Assembly: GCA_039930945.1 (NCBI GenBank)
Contig: JBDTSW010000008.1
Span: forward strand, 1-38,390
Reading direction: 5' to 3'
Source: JBDTSW01 sp039930945
GTDB lineage: Bacteria; Actinomycetota; Thermoleophilia; Solirubrobacterales; 70-9
Length of the DNA: 38,390 nt
The position numbers and the translations under genes were made by a program. Below the pieces are notes generated by a model. That model was not told the DNA's origin, did not search any database, and worked only from the letters and a program-made list of their open reading frames with translations. Each line of letters opens with the position of its first letter. Within the stretch, counting starts at the first letter, position 1. Shown in pieces: positions 24,440 to 32,583 of this stretch.

Positions 24440-25228
24440 TCAATGTGCATCTACGACCTCGTCGGGTTCCTCGTACCACTGCACCCGCTCCCCGACCCGC
24501 GCCCGCATCTTCCATTTGCGCGACTTGTCGTGGGAGGCCATGCGCTCGAGCAACTGGTTAACTCGCTCGCGCATCACCTGGCGGTCTGCCGAAGGCATCT
24601 CGAGCCTCGCGGCCTCCTCTTCGAGGCGGCCCAGGTTGAGCTCAACCGTGTGGTAAAGGCCCCAGTCGCACGAGCAGATGGACGCGAACCGGTCGGCGTT
24701 GATCGTCTCGTCGTCCCCGAAGCCCACCTGATGCTCGATCAGAAGGGCGCACAGGTCGCGGACGTCCTTCTCGTTTAGGCGGACGATCTGGAGCTTGGTC
24801 AGGAGAAGCTCGGCGAGCGGAACCGTCGGCTCGTCGGCGTCGAGCCGCTCGGTGACGGGAAGCTCGTGGCACATGCTGAACGAGCGGATGAAGACGTCCA
24901 CCTTGAGACCGTCCCCCTCGCCGTAGTAGATCGCGCGCGAATGACCATGAAGCGCGTTGAAGCGCGTGAACGGCTCGTATCCGGCGCCCTGGAAGGCGCG
25001 GTCGATGTCGGGAAGCTTGCTGTCGGTGACAAGATCGACATCGCCGTACTCGCGTTCCTGGTTGTAGGGGTTGTCCGCGCAGTGCATTCGAACCGCGAGC
25101 CCACCGACCACTCGCAGTTGCACCCCGGCCTCTGACGCGCGCGCCACCAGTTCGCGGCATTCGCGTTCGATGCGATCGACGTCGTCGCCGGTGTCCTTGC
25201 CGGAAGGGGCCATGAGCCGGGGCGTCAT
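24440..25228 (-). CDS. Nucleotidyltransferase-fold protein
   Basis: 262 residues with the nucleotidyltransferase core: VVGGLAVR (about 40-47), then YGDVDLVT with D63 and D65, and a third acidic residue in LKVDVFI (D111). The C-terminal helical half includes LLLTKLQIVRLNEKDVRDL, a pattern common in minimal nucleotidyltransferases of the MNT/AbiEii type, where it helps bind a protein or nucleotide. ATG 25228 overlaps the metallophosphoesterase stop by four bases, so the two are made together. I do not know its substrate. It could modify a small molecule or a protein or RNA; sugar catabolism gives no obvious job for it. Confidence 0.8.
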   Translation of the reverse strand: MTPRLMAPSGKDTGDDVDRIERECRELVARASEAGVQLRVVGGLAVRMHCADNPYNQEREYGDVDLVTDSKLPDIDRAFQGAGYEPFTRFNALHGHSRAIYYGEGDGLKVDVFIRSFSMCHELPVTERLDADEPTVPLAELLLTKLQIVRLNEKDVRDLCALLIEHQVGFGDDETINADRFASICSCDWGLYHTVELNLGRLEEEAARLEMPSADRQVMRERVNQLLERMASHDKSRKWKMRARVGERVQWYEEPDEVVDAH

Positions 25229-26181
25229 CCCCGCGTGAAGGTCCAGTCTCGGAGCTTGCCGTCCTTGAGGCGAATCATGACGCCGCGCAGAACGCCGTGC
25301 TGGTAGTTGCTGCCAGGGTTGAAACAGCGCGTGCGCCCGACGGTCTGCGTCCCCGACGCCTCGTGCACATGCCCGTGCAACCCCATCAGCGGCTGATAGC
25401 GCTCGATCACATCGCGGACGGCCCTGCTCCCAACCGGAACCTGCTTGAGCTGCCCGCCCTTGACGACGGGGCGAAACTCGTCGTCGAGCTCGGGCGCTTC
25501 GTCGATGCCGCTGTGGAAGGGAGGGCAATGAACGTTGAGGATGGCTCGCTCTGGATCCTTGAGACCGGCGGCCACCGCCTCGATTGCCCGCACCATCTCC
25601 TCCTCGCTCTGCTCACGCGGCGAATCCCACGGGGTCGGCGTCGACCAGCCCCAAGAGGCCATCTCGTACTCCGAGTCCACTGTGAGAACCTTGCCCTCGG
25701 ACTGCTGGACCCAGTCCGAGCCCTCGATCACCGCCGCCAGGACTTTTTCGTCGTCGTTGCCCAGCATCATGTAGAGGGGGATGTCCTGGGGCCGGAGACG
25801 CTCATCGGCCAGCCCCATCCAACTCTCGAGCAGCTCCTCCATGCGCTCGAGAAAGCGCTGGTTGCGGTAGCTCACGTCCTCGCGCAGGCGCTCCTCCTGC
25901 TCCGGGCCGTCGAGCTCGATGGTGTAGGCGCCGATCATCGCCGCCCGCTTCTCGAGGGTCTCGCGCTCCTCCTTCGACTTCAGGTGAATCGAGGCCCCGC
26001 CCTCACTGGCGTTCCAGCCGCCGTTCCCGTCGGGCACGATCGGGACCAGCTGCTTGCCCGTGATATCGCCGCCGAGCACCATGACATCGGCCTTGTACGC
26101 CTTCGCGGCATTCAGAAACTTGCGAAAGCACCAATCCGACCCATGGATGTCGGTGGCAAAGAAGAGCCTCGTCTCACCCAT
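25225..26181 (-). CDS. Calcineurin-like metallophosphoesterase
   Basis: 318 residues, cytoplasmic. All five metal motifs are present: D11-x-H13 (TDIHG), GGD (D39), GND (N142-D143), a histidine in LNVHCPP, and GLHGHVH near residue 274. Between GGD and GND lies a charged helical insert of about 100 residues, longer than usual. The fold covers phosphodiesterases, nucleotidases and protein phosphatases. It begins 19 bp after the APC permease stop and overlaps the nucleotidyltransferase gene (ATGA). The late FNPGSNY is a normal family ending. Substrate unknown; a paired role with the nucleotidyltransferase is inferred from coupling. Confidence 0.88.
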   Translation of the reverse strand: MGETRLFFATDIHGSDWCFRKFLNAAKAYKADVMVLGGDITGKQLVPIVPDGNGGWNASEGGASIHLKSKEERETLEKRAAMIGAYTIELDGPEQEERLREDVSYRNQRFLERMEELLESWMGLADERLRPQDIPLYMMLGNDDEKVLAAVIEGSDWVQQSEGKVLTVDSEYEMASWGWSTPTPWDSPREQSEEEMVRAIEAVAAGLKDPERAILNVHCPPFHSGIDEAPELDDEFRPVVKGGQLKQVPVGSRAVRDVIERYQPLMGLHGHVHEASGTQTVGRTRCFNPGSNYQHGVLRGVMIRLKDGKLRDWTFTRG

Positions 26182-26200
26182 TTCCTGCGGCTGTCGCCAC

Positions 26201-27796
26201 CTACTCGGGCGGCAGCTCCCTAAGCGCCGTGTTCAGGTTGATGCCGGCCGAGCGATTGCGGATGTACGCGATGATCGTGATCACCAAGCCGAGCGTGTAG
26301 ACGCCGCCCACGAACCAGTAGGAGCGCGTCGCGAAGCCAACCTTGTCGATCAGGATGTAGAGGTAGATCGAATAGATGACGACGGCGAGCACGCCGAGCA
26401 CGGTGATCAGCGGCACGCCCAGGATCGTCCTCTTGGTCGGCGACATCTCGTACAGATCCTTGCGCAGATACGGGAGCAGCGCGCCGGCCAGCCCGGTCAC
26501 GGCGGTGACGATGAAGAGCGCCATGCTCGAGGCGACGATGAAGTCGGTGAACGTGCTCTCCGAGTAGACGAACCCGGCCAGGAAGCCGATCATCACCAAG
26601 CCCACAAGCAGGGTCGCCCTGACCGGCGTGTGGTAGCGCATGTTCACGTCCGCGAGCCCGCTCGGCAGCATCCGGTCGAACGAGTACGCGAACAGGCTCC
26701 TGGTGACCAAGATCATGCCGGCGAACGGGGCCGCCAGGGTCCCCATCGCGAAGGTGATGCCGATCACCGACACCCACCATGTGCTGCCGGTGAGGATGCC
26801 GAGGTAGGAGTTGATGAACGGGGCTCCGGCGAGCAGGTACTTGTCCGGAGCGTTCGCATCGAGGAACGACGCGGCACCCTGGAAGTCCTCGCCGAAGACG
26901 CGGTTGGCCTGGGTCACCATCAGCGCCAGGACGACGGTCGAGATCACAACCCCGCCCATCGTGATCCACATCGAGGTGTTGCTCGTGCGCCGCACCTCTC
27001 CGCCGAAGTAGCTCCACATGAAGGCGAGCCCCGGGACGGCGATCAGCAGTGCGACCGCCTGCAGGGTGGCCGAGAAGGACTTCGGCACCTCCGCGAAGCC
27101 GGCCTTGGTGGCGTCGCTGACGATGCTCGAGAGCCCGAGCGCGTCGAGATCGTTGAGGAAGCCGCCGTGGGTGGAGAAGAGCAGGATCAGGAAGGTGATC
27201 ACGACCCCGAGCAGCTGCCCAATCATCAGCGGCACGAATACCCGGATCACCCACTTCAGGCCGATGCAGTAGAGACCGGTCATGAGCGCGATCAGGGCCC
27301 CCGTGATCAGAAAGCGCGGAGTCGACTCGGTCAGGTTCGTGGCGGCGGTTGCCCACCAGTCGTTGCCGGTCGTCAGGGTGATGTTCTGGAACATGCTCGG
27401 AATCGCGAAGTCGATGAAGAAGAGCATCAGGAACGCGCTCGCGCACGCCTGGAACACGACGAACCCGAAGTTGTTGATGAAGCCAAGCGCCGGATGAATG
27501 ACGCGGCCGACGAAGACGAGGTCACCACCCGAGCGCGGCATGATCGCCGCGAACAGGGCGTAGACGGCCATCGCCGGGGCGACCAGAAGCCCGGTGAGGA
27601 CGAAGGCGAGCGGGGTGTTCGCCCCCGGGAACAGATCGGGGAGCTGCGCGAAGAAGAAGTACCCCAACGGGATGCTGATGAACGCAAGCGACATCAGCAG
27701 AGCGTCGACGGGCCTCAGCTCTCTCACCAGGCCAGTCGCCTGGCGCACGTACAGGGGCGAGCCGGCCTCGGTGTCCACGGATGGGGTGCTATTCAT
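26201..27796 (-). CDS. APC-family amino acid/amine permease
   Basis: 531 residues, inner membrane, with about 12-14 hydrophobic segments after a 33-residue cytoplasmic N-terminus. LRPVDALLMSLAFISIPLG and MPRSGGDLVFVGRVIHP mark the first helices of the APC fold. The substrate is not evident, but such carriers import amino acids or amines. I take ATG 27796 because GGAGGG is 6 nt upstream; a start at 27871 would add residues from the leader hairpins. It heads the long minus run and has its own promoter (27889-27917) and a leader carrying two inverted repeats. It is one of only two transporters in the island. Confidence 0.88.
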   Translation of the reverse strand: MNSTPSVDTEAGSPLYVRQATGLVRELRPVDALLMSLAFISIPLGYFFFAQLPDLFPGANTPLAFVLTGLLVAPAMAVYALFAAIMPRSGGDLVFVGRVIHPALGFINNFGFVVFQACASAFLMLFFIDFAIPSMFQNITLTTGNDWWATAATNLTESTPRFLITGALIALMTGLYCIGLKWVIRVFVPLMIGQLLGVVITFLILLFSTHGGFLNDLDALGLSSIVSDATKAGFAEVPKSFSATLQAVALLIAVPGLAFMWSYFGGEVRRTSNTSMWITMGGVVISTVVLALMVTQANRVFGEDFQGAASFLDANAPDKYLLAGAPFINSYLGILTGSTWWVSVIGITFAMGTLAAPFAGMILVTRSLFAYSFDRMLPSGLADVNMRYHTPVRATLLVGLVMIGFLAGFVYSESTFTDFIVASSMALFIVTAVTGLAGALLPYLRKDLYEMSPTKRTILGVPLITVLGVLAVVIYSIYLYILIDKVGFATRSYWFVGGVYTLGLVITIIAYIRNRSAGINLNTALRELPPE

Positions 27797-27816
27797 TGCT
27801 GCCCTCCACTCCTCTT

Positions 27817-27851
27817 GGCTGGCTCTGCGGCCAGCCTGGTTACCAACCAGG
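27817..27851 (-). promoter_or_regulatory. Two adjoining inverted repeats in the permease leader
   Basis: Two perfect inverted repeats touch each other between the promoter and the ribosome-binding site of the APC permease. The first is GGCTGGC-N6-GCCAGCC (27817-27836). The second is the 17-mer CCTGGTTACCAACCAGG (27835-27851). They can form two neighbouring hairpins in the leader RNA, or the second may be a repressor site. They match no riboswitch I recognise. Confidence 0.5.
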
Positions 27852-27888
27852 ATCGTTCCGCTGCGATACAAACAGCACGTTGCGGGGA

Positions 27889-27917
27889 GTCTTACCGCAT
27901 CCGAACACCGGCGTCAA
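27889..27917 (-). promoter_or_regulatory. Promoter of the APC permease run
   Basis: Minus-strand TTGACG (27912-27917), a 17-nt spacer and TAAGAC (27889-27894) predict a transcription start near 27882 and a leader of about 86 nt. Confidence 0.55.
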
Positions 27918-27972
27918 CCCCTAAATCGTGCTGGTGTCCGACGAAAAAACCGGCTAGCCTGCTCTCGCTTAG

Positions 27973-27985
27973 TTCCACTGTGGAA
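27973..27985. promoter_or_regulatory. Palindrome before the xylulokinase gene, candidate ROK operator
   Basis: TTCCACTGTGGAA is a perfect 13-bp palindrome. It lies just downstream of a possible -10 box (TAGCCT, 27955-27960) and overlaps the start of the ribosome-binding site AAAGGAG (27985-27991). The ROK regulator is the third gene of this operon, so this is the obvious place for xylose-type repression. A related site lies at 16055-16067. Confidence 0.55.
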
Positions 27986-27999
27986 AGGAGTCAGTTCCC

Positions 28000-29499
28000 T
28001 TGGCGGACGACCTGGCACTCGGAGTCGACATCGGGACCGGCGGTGCCCGCGCCCTCCTGATCGACGCTGCCGGCACGATTCTCGGCCGCGGCGAGAGCTC
28101 CTACCCCCTGCTTGCCCCCCGTCCCGGGCTGGCCGAGCAGCGACCGGAGGACTGGTGGACCTCGGCGTGCACAGCGATCGAAGCGGCGATCTCAGACGTT
28201 CGCGCGGAGCGGATCGCGGGAATCGGATTCGCGGGACAGATGCATGGCGCCGTGCTCGTCGACGAGCGGCTTCAGCCGCTGCGAACCGCCCTGCTCTGGT
28301 GCGACGGGCGGGCGGCGGACGCCGCCGGGCGCATCACCGCCGAGCGAGGAGCTGGCTGGTTGATCGCGCAGGCCGGGAACCCGCCGCTGTCGGGCTTCAC
28401 CGCCCCGCAGCTTCGCTTCCTGTCCGAGCAGGGCGACCCGGCCCTGAAGCGGGCGCGCTGGGTGCTCTGCGCCAAGGACTTCGTCCGCCTGATGATGACC
28501 GGCGTGCCGCTGGCCGAGCCGAGCGACGCCTCGGGGACCGGGCTCTACTCGATCATCGAGCGCGACTGGGGAGCCGACCTCGCCGAAGCCTACGGCGTCG
28601 ACGCCCGCATGCTGCCGCCGATCGTCGGCTCCGGCGAGGGCGCGGGCTCGGTCACGGCCGCCGCCGCAAAGGCGACGGGGCTGGTCCAAGGGACGCCGGT
28701 CGCAGCCGGTGCCGCGGACAACGCCGCCGCGGCGCTCGGATCCGGGGTCACGTCGGCCGGCCAGCTGATGGTCAGCGTCGGAACCTCGGGAACCGTGCTC
28801 GCCCCGACGGGTGGCGAGCCCGACCCGAGCGGGCGCTGTCACCTGTTCCGGCATGCCACGGGCGATGGCTGGTACTCGATGGCGGTGGTTCTGAGCGCCG
28901 GCGGGGCGCTCTCGTGGTGGCAGGGAGTCGCCGGCGCCGATCTGGAAATACTTGCCGAGGAGGCCGAGCGCGCGCCGGCGGGCAGCGACGGCGTGGTCAT
29001 GCTGCCCTACCTCTCCGGTCGGCGAATGCCCTCCAACGAGCCCGGCGCGCGCGGCAGCTTCGTCGGTCTCTCACTCTCACACGGCAGGGCGGAGCTGACC
29101 AGAGCGGTGCTCGAGGGCGCCGGCTTCGCGCTCGCCGACGGCCTCTTTTCCCTCAGAGAGATCGGGGTCACGGCGAAGCGGGCGGTGATCACCGGTGCCG
29201 CCTCGGCCCATCGGATCTGGCAGGAGATCCTCGGCCTCGCGATGCCCGACCTCCGGCTCGAGCGCGCCCTCCCCGCCGAGGGAGCGGCCCTGGGCGCTGC
29301 TCTGCTCGGCTTTCAGGTCGCCGGTCGCCCGCTCGAGCCGCTGCTCGAAGGGATGCTCACGTTCGAGCCGGTGCCCGCGGCCGACGTGCCAGAGTCCGGT
29401 CGCGACGCGGTCGCCGCCGCTCGCCGTCAATTTCAAGCGCTGTCGCACGACCCCCTCCTCACCGGGCGTGGGGAGGCCAACGCCAAGGAGACACGATGA
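28000..29499 (+). CDS. xylB: Xylulokinase-like FGGY carbohydrate kinase
   Basis: 499 residues, cytoplasmic, two actin-like domains. The N-terminal phosphate loop is VDIGTGGARALL (about 9-20), GFAGQMHG (about 76-83) is the xylulokinase substrate signature, the catalytic base is expected at D240 (GAADNAA), and SVGTSGTV forms the second nucleotide loop. The reaction would be ATP-dependent phosphorylation of D-xylulose or a close ketose. TTG 28000 is preceded by AAAGGAG 8 nt upstream. It overlaps the isomerase gene by four bases (ATGA), and the pair plus the ROK gene make a normal xylAB-regulator operon. Other ketopentoses cannot be excluded given the epimerases nearby. Confidence 0.9.
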   Translation: MADDLALGVDIGTGGARALLIDAAGTILGRGESSYPLLAPRPGLAEQRPEDWWTSACTAIEAAISDVRAERIAGIGFAGQMHGAVLVDERLQPLRTALLWCDGRAADAAGRITAERGAGWLIAQAGNPPLSGFTAPQLRFLSEQGDPALKRARWVLCAKDFVRLMMTGVPLAEPSDASGTGLYSIIERDWGADLAEAYGVDARMLPPIVGSGEGAGSVTAAAAKATGLVQGTPVAAGAADNAAAALGSGVTSAGQLMVSVGTSGTVLAPTGGEPDPSGRCHLFRHATGDGWYSMAVVLSAGGALSWWQGVAGADLEILAEEAERAPAGSDGVVMLPYLSGRRMPSNEPGARGSFVGLSLSHGRAELTRAVLEGAGFALADGLFSLREIGVTAKRAVITGAASAHRIWQEILGLAMPDLRLERALPAEGAALGAALLGFQVAGRPLEPLLEGMLTFEPVPAADVPESGRDAVAAARRQFQALSHDPLLTGRGEANAKETR

Positions 29500-30695
29500 A
29501 TGACGACCTCGCACCGCGTCCGGAGGATCGCTTCACCTTCGGCCTCTGGACCGTCGGGCATCGCGGCCTGGATTCCTTCGGCCTGCCGACCCGGCCGCCG
29601 ATCGAGCCCGAGGAGATAGTCGCGAAGCTGGCCGAGATCGGCGCCTGGGGGGTCAACCTCCACGACGAGGATCTGATCCCGTTCGGGATCGGCGCCGCGG
29701 AGCGGGACCGGATCGTACGCGGGTTCAAGCAGACGGTGAGCAACGCGGGCCTGCGCGTGCCGATGGTCACCGTCAGCCTCTTCAAGCAGCCAATCTTCAA
29801 GGACGGGGCGTTCACGGCTGCGGACCCCGGAGTGCGGCGGTTCGCGCTCAAGAAGACGATGGAGGCGATCGACCTCGGCGCCGAGCTGGGCGCCGGCATC
29901 TTCGTGCTCTGGGGCGGCAGGGAGGGGATCGAGACCGGTGCCGCGCGCGATCCCGTCGCCGGGCTCGAGCGCTATCGCGAGGCGATCGATTTTCTCTGCG
30001 ACTACATCCGCTCGCAGGGGCTCGACATGCGGCTTGCGCTCGAGGCCAAGCCGAACGAACCCAGAGGGCACATCCATCTGCCCACGACCGGCCACATGCT
30101 GCACTTCATCGAAACCCTGCGCGGGAAGGAGATCGTCGGCGTCAACCCGGAGATGGCGCACGAGGCGATGGCCGGCCTGTCCTTTCACCAAGCCGTGGGG
30201 CAGGCGCTGTGGGCGAAGAAGCTCTTCCACATCGACCTCAACGATCAGTGCGGACCGCGCTATGACCAGGACTTCCGTTTCGGCTCCGAGAATCTCAAGG
30301 AGGCCTTCCTGACGGTGCGTCTCCTCGAGCGCCAGGGCTTCGACGGCCCGCGGCACTTCGATGCCCGCGCCTACCGCACCGAGGACGACAGCGCAGTGTT
30401 CGCGTGGTTTGCCGCGGGGTGCATGCGTAACTACAAGATCCTCCAGGCGAAGGTCGCCGCCTTCGAGGCCGACGAGGAGATTCAGCGCGCCTGTGCCGAA
30501 GCCGGTGCGGAGGAGCAGCACGTTGCGACGCCGGCCTACGAGGAGCGAGTCGCCGACGAGATCCGCGGGTATGACTACTCTGCGCTGATCAACGGCACTG
30601 GAGGCAGAGGGCACGAAAAGGCCGATCAATTGACCCTGGAGTTGCTCCTCGGGATCCGTCCGGAGGTAGAGGGTGGCGCAACGGGCTCCGGTTGA
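29496..30695 (+). CDS. xylA: Xylose isomerase, actinobacterial class
   Basis: 399 residues; it interconverts D-xylose and D-xylulose. Catalytic and metal residues line up with the Streptomyces enzyme shifted by two: H56 and D59 (LHDED), W139 (LWGGREG), E183 and K185 (LEAKPNEPRG), E219 and H222 (NPEMAHE), D247 (HIDLND), D257, D259 and D289 (HFDARA). The usual RGDI after the lysine loop reads RGHI here, a small change near the barrel rim. ATG 29496 overlaps the kinase stop. It is followed by the ROK regulator, whose start lies inside its 3' end by 23 bp. No xylose importer is encoded nearby. Confidence 0.95.
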   Translation: MNDDLAPRPEDRFTFGLWTVGHRGLDSFGLPTRPPIEPEEIVAKLAEIGAWGVNLHDEDLIPFGIGAAERDRIVRGFKQTVSNAGLRVPMVTVSLFKQPIFKDGAFTAADPGVRRFALKKTMEAIDLGAELGAGIFVLWGGREGIETGAARDPVAGLERYREAIDFLCDYIRSQGLDMRLALEAKPNEPRGHIHLPTTGHMLHFIETLRGKEIVGVNPEMAHEAMAGLSFHQAVGQALWAKKLFHIDLNDQCGPRYDQDFRFGSENLKEAFLTVRLLERQGFDGPRHFDARAYRTEDDSAVFAWFAAGCMRNYKILQAKVAAFEADEEIQRACAEAGAEEQHVATPAYEERVADEIRGYDYSALINGTGGRGHEKADQLTLELLLGIRPEVEGGATGSG

Positions 30696-31935
30696 CGGCG
30701 ACGGGTCCGGGCGCGGGCAGACAACGCCCGCGCCGCCCGCCCGCCTCGGTCAGGTCAACAGGCGCTCGTTGCTGCGTGAGCTCCGGCTCGGGGCACCGAT
30801 CTCGCGGGTTGGTCTCGCCGAGCGGACAGGGATAAGCAAGCCGGCCGTCACGCGTGGGATCACCGACCTGATCGAGGAGGGCCTGGTGATCGAGACCGGG
30901 CGCGGAGAGTCGACCAGCGCAGGCGGAAAGCGCCCGACGCTGCTGGAGCTGAACGGCAGAGCCGCCGCGGGCCTCGGCTGCGTCGTCGAAGTCGGGAAGG
31001 TCCGAGCGACGCTGGCAGGCTTCAACGGCGAGTTCGAGGCGACTCACGAGACTGATTTCGATCCACAGGCGGGTCCGGAGATCGCGATGGCCGCGCTCAA
31101 GGGCGTCCTGCACGGCGTGGTGGACCGGAATGCCGCCGGCAGGCTGATCCTAGGCCTCGGCGTCAGCGTCCCGGGACCTGTCGACGAGGAGGGCCGCGTC
31201 GTCGTCATGCCCCACCTGCAGGGCTGGAAGGGAGTTCCTGTCGCCGACATCCTTCACGACCAGTTGGGCATCCCCGTCCAGGTCGACAACGAGAGCCGCG
31301 TTCAGGCGCTCGCCGAAGGATGGTTCGGCCTCGGCCGCGGTGTGGAGAACTTCGTCTGCCTGGAGACCGGCGTCGGCGTCAGCGCTGGAGTCGTGATGAA
31401 CGGCAGGCTTTGCCGAGGCCTCAACTCATTGGCCGGGGAGGTCGGCCATTGGAGCACCTACGGAGACGGCAGGCGCTGCTACTGCGACAGCCGGGCATGC
31501 TGGGAGATCAACGCCTCCACGACCCAGTTCCTTGCCGATCTGGAGACGGCATCGATCGCGCACAACGACGTCAAGCTCCACGCCGGGAAGCTGAGCGTTC
31601 GGGATGTTGCCCATGCGGTCGAAGTAGGTGACGCGACGGCGAGAGCCGAGCTCGAGGCGCACGCCGATGCCCTGGCCCGAGGGATCTGCAACCTCGTCCT
31701 CGCCTACGACCCGGAGCGCATCATCCTGCACGGCGACGCAAACGCATTCGGCGAGCGCCTTGTTCGGATGCTGAAGAGGCGGGTCCGAGATCGGTTCGCG
31801 CTCTGGCTCGAGTACGACCCGCCGATCATGCTCAGCGAGCTCGGCGACGACGTCGGCCTCGCCGGGGCCGTGAGCCTCGCGCTGCGGAGCGCCTGGGGCC
31901 TCGAGGAGCCAAGCGCGATGGTGCAGGCGCCCTAG
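30673..31935 (+). CDS. ROK-family transcriptional regulator, XylR-like
   Basis: 420 residues. A winged helix-turn-helix (about 26-90, with LAERTGISKPAVTRGITDL) is followed by a sugar-kinase-like ROK domain. The ROK zinc and sugar motifs are present: GEVGH and C-Y-C-D-S-R-A-C-W-E (CxCx4C), with VDNESR and LETGVGVSAG for the sugar and nucleotide sites. ROK repressors of this type release DNA when the sugar binds. GTG 30673 follows GGAGG, inside the 3' end of xylose isomerase. It likely represses its own operon through TTCCACTGTGGAA at 27973 and perhaps the isomerase operon at 16188. It abuts the convergent LutC gene with no gap. Confidence 0.92.
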   Translation: MAQRAPVDGDGSGRGQTTPAPPARLGQVNRRSLLRELRLGAPISRVGLAERTGISKPAVTRGITDLIEEGLVIETGRGESTSAGGKRPTLLELNGRAAAGLGCVVEVGKVRATLAGFNGEFEATHETDFDPQAGPEIAMAALKGVLHGVVDRNAAGRLILGLGVSVPGPVDEEGRVVVMPHLQGWKGVPVADILHDQLGIPVQVDNESRVQALAEGWFGLGRGVENFVCLETGVGVSAGVVMNGRLCRGLNSLAGEVGHWSTYGDGRRCYCDSRACWEINASTTQFLADLETASIAHNDVKLHAGKLSVRDVAHAVEVGDATARAELEAHADALARGICNLVLAYDPERIILHGDANAFGERLVRMLKRRVRDRFALWLEYDPPIMLSELGDDVGLAGAVSLALRSAWGLEEPSAMVQAP

Positions 31936-32583
31936 CTACTCGTCGCCTCGCAACAGAATCACGTGCAGGCGGCGAGGGCCGTGGACCCCTTCCACCCGAT
32001 GCAGCTCAATGTCCGATGTGGCCGATGGCCCCGACACGAACGTAATCGGCATTCCATTTGCGACGGCCGGCCTCAGGGCACCGATTGCCTCGGGGAGGCC
32101 TCCAACGATCTGATCTGATGCGACCACGCAGAGGTGAAGATCGGGGATCAGGGTCAGCATTCGACGGCCCGACAGGGCCCCGCCGTCGAGCGCGATCGTG
32201 CCGGTCTCCGCGATAGCAAGCGCACATCCGGTGAGGGCGCCGCCGAGACGGTTCGCGCTCGCCGCCGAGGGATCCGGGCAGCGCACCGCCGCGACATTCG
32301 ACGCCGGCAGCCACTCTTCGGGGACACCAGGGGCAACCCCGAGCTCGCGGATCCCCTCGATCTGGGAGACGCCGGCAATAGCTGCCGCAACCTCCCCGGC
32401 GGAGCCAACGCGATGAATCGTCGCTCGGTAGTCAGAGACGCGGTCTGCGAACAGGGACGCGCGGTCGGTCGAGGCCTCGTGTTGCTGGCGATATGACCGC
32501 GGGACACCCTCGTGCGAGTTGGCCGGCGAAGCCGAGGCAAGCGCCGCGCGAACGCGTTCGAGCACCACCTCGCGCGCGGTCAA
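31936..32583 (-). CDS. lutC: LutC-like LUD-domain protein
   Basis: About 215 residues of the LUD (lactate utilisation) fold. The glycine-rich nucleotide/substrate motifs typical of LutC are CALAIAETGTIALDGG and the RMLTLIPDLHLCV block. LutC works with LutA and LutB in the membrane-linked oxidation of L-lactate to pyruvate. I place the start at TTG 32583: it has GGAGGAGG 8 nt upstream and forms a TTGA overlap with the LutB stop. A GTG at 32601 would be 18 bp longer. It is the last gene of the operon and meets the ROK gene tail to tail. Confidence 0.9.
   Translation of the reverse strand: MTAREVVLERVRAALASASPANSHEGVPRSYRQQHEASTDRASLFADRVSDYRATIHRVGSAGEVAAAIAGVSQIEGIRELGVAPGVPEEWLPASNVAAVRCPDPSAASANRLGGALTGCALAIAETGTIALDGGALSGRRMLTLIPDLHLCVVASDQIVGGLPEAIGALRPAVANGMPITFVSGPSATSDIELHRVEGVHGPRRLHVILLRGDE

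Noticed and set aside
24440..26181. Phosphoesterase/nucleotidyltransferase pair as a classical toxin-antitoxin or abortive infection system
   Set aside because: The nucleotidyltransferase has only general similarity to MNT/AbiEii proteins. There is no HEPN partner and no autonomous promoter; kept only as an unexplained pair.
27594..30695. 1033-residue plus-strand open frame reading into xylose isomerase
   Set aside because: Only the last 399 residues (from ATG 29496) are real. The rest is a shadow of the permease and kinase with an Arg/Ala-rich composition.
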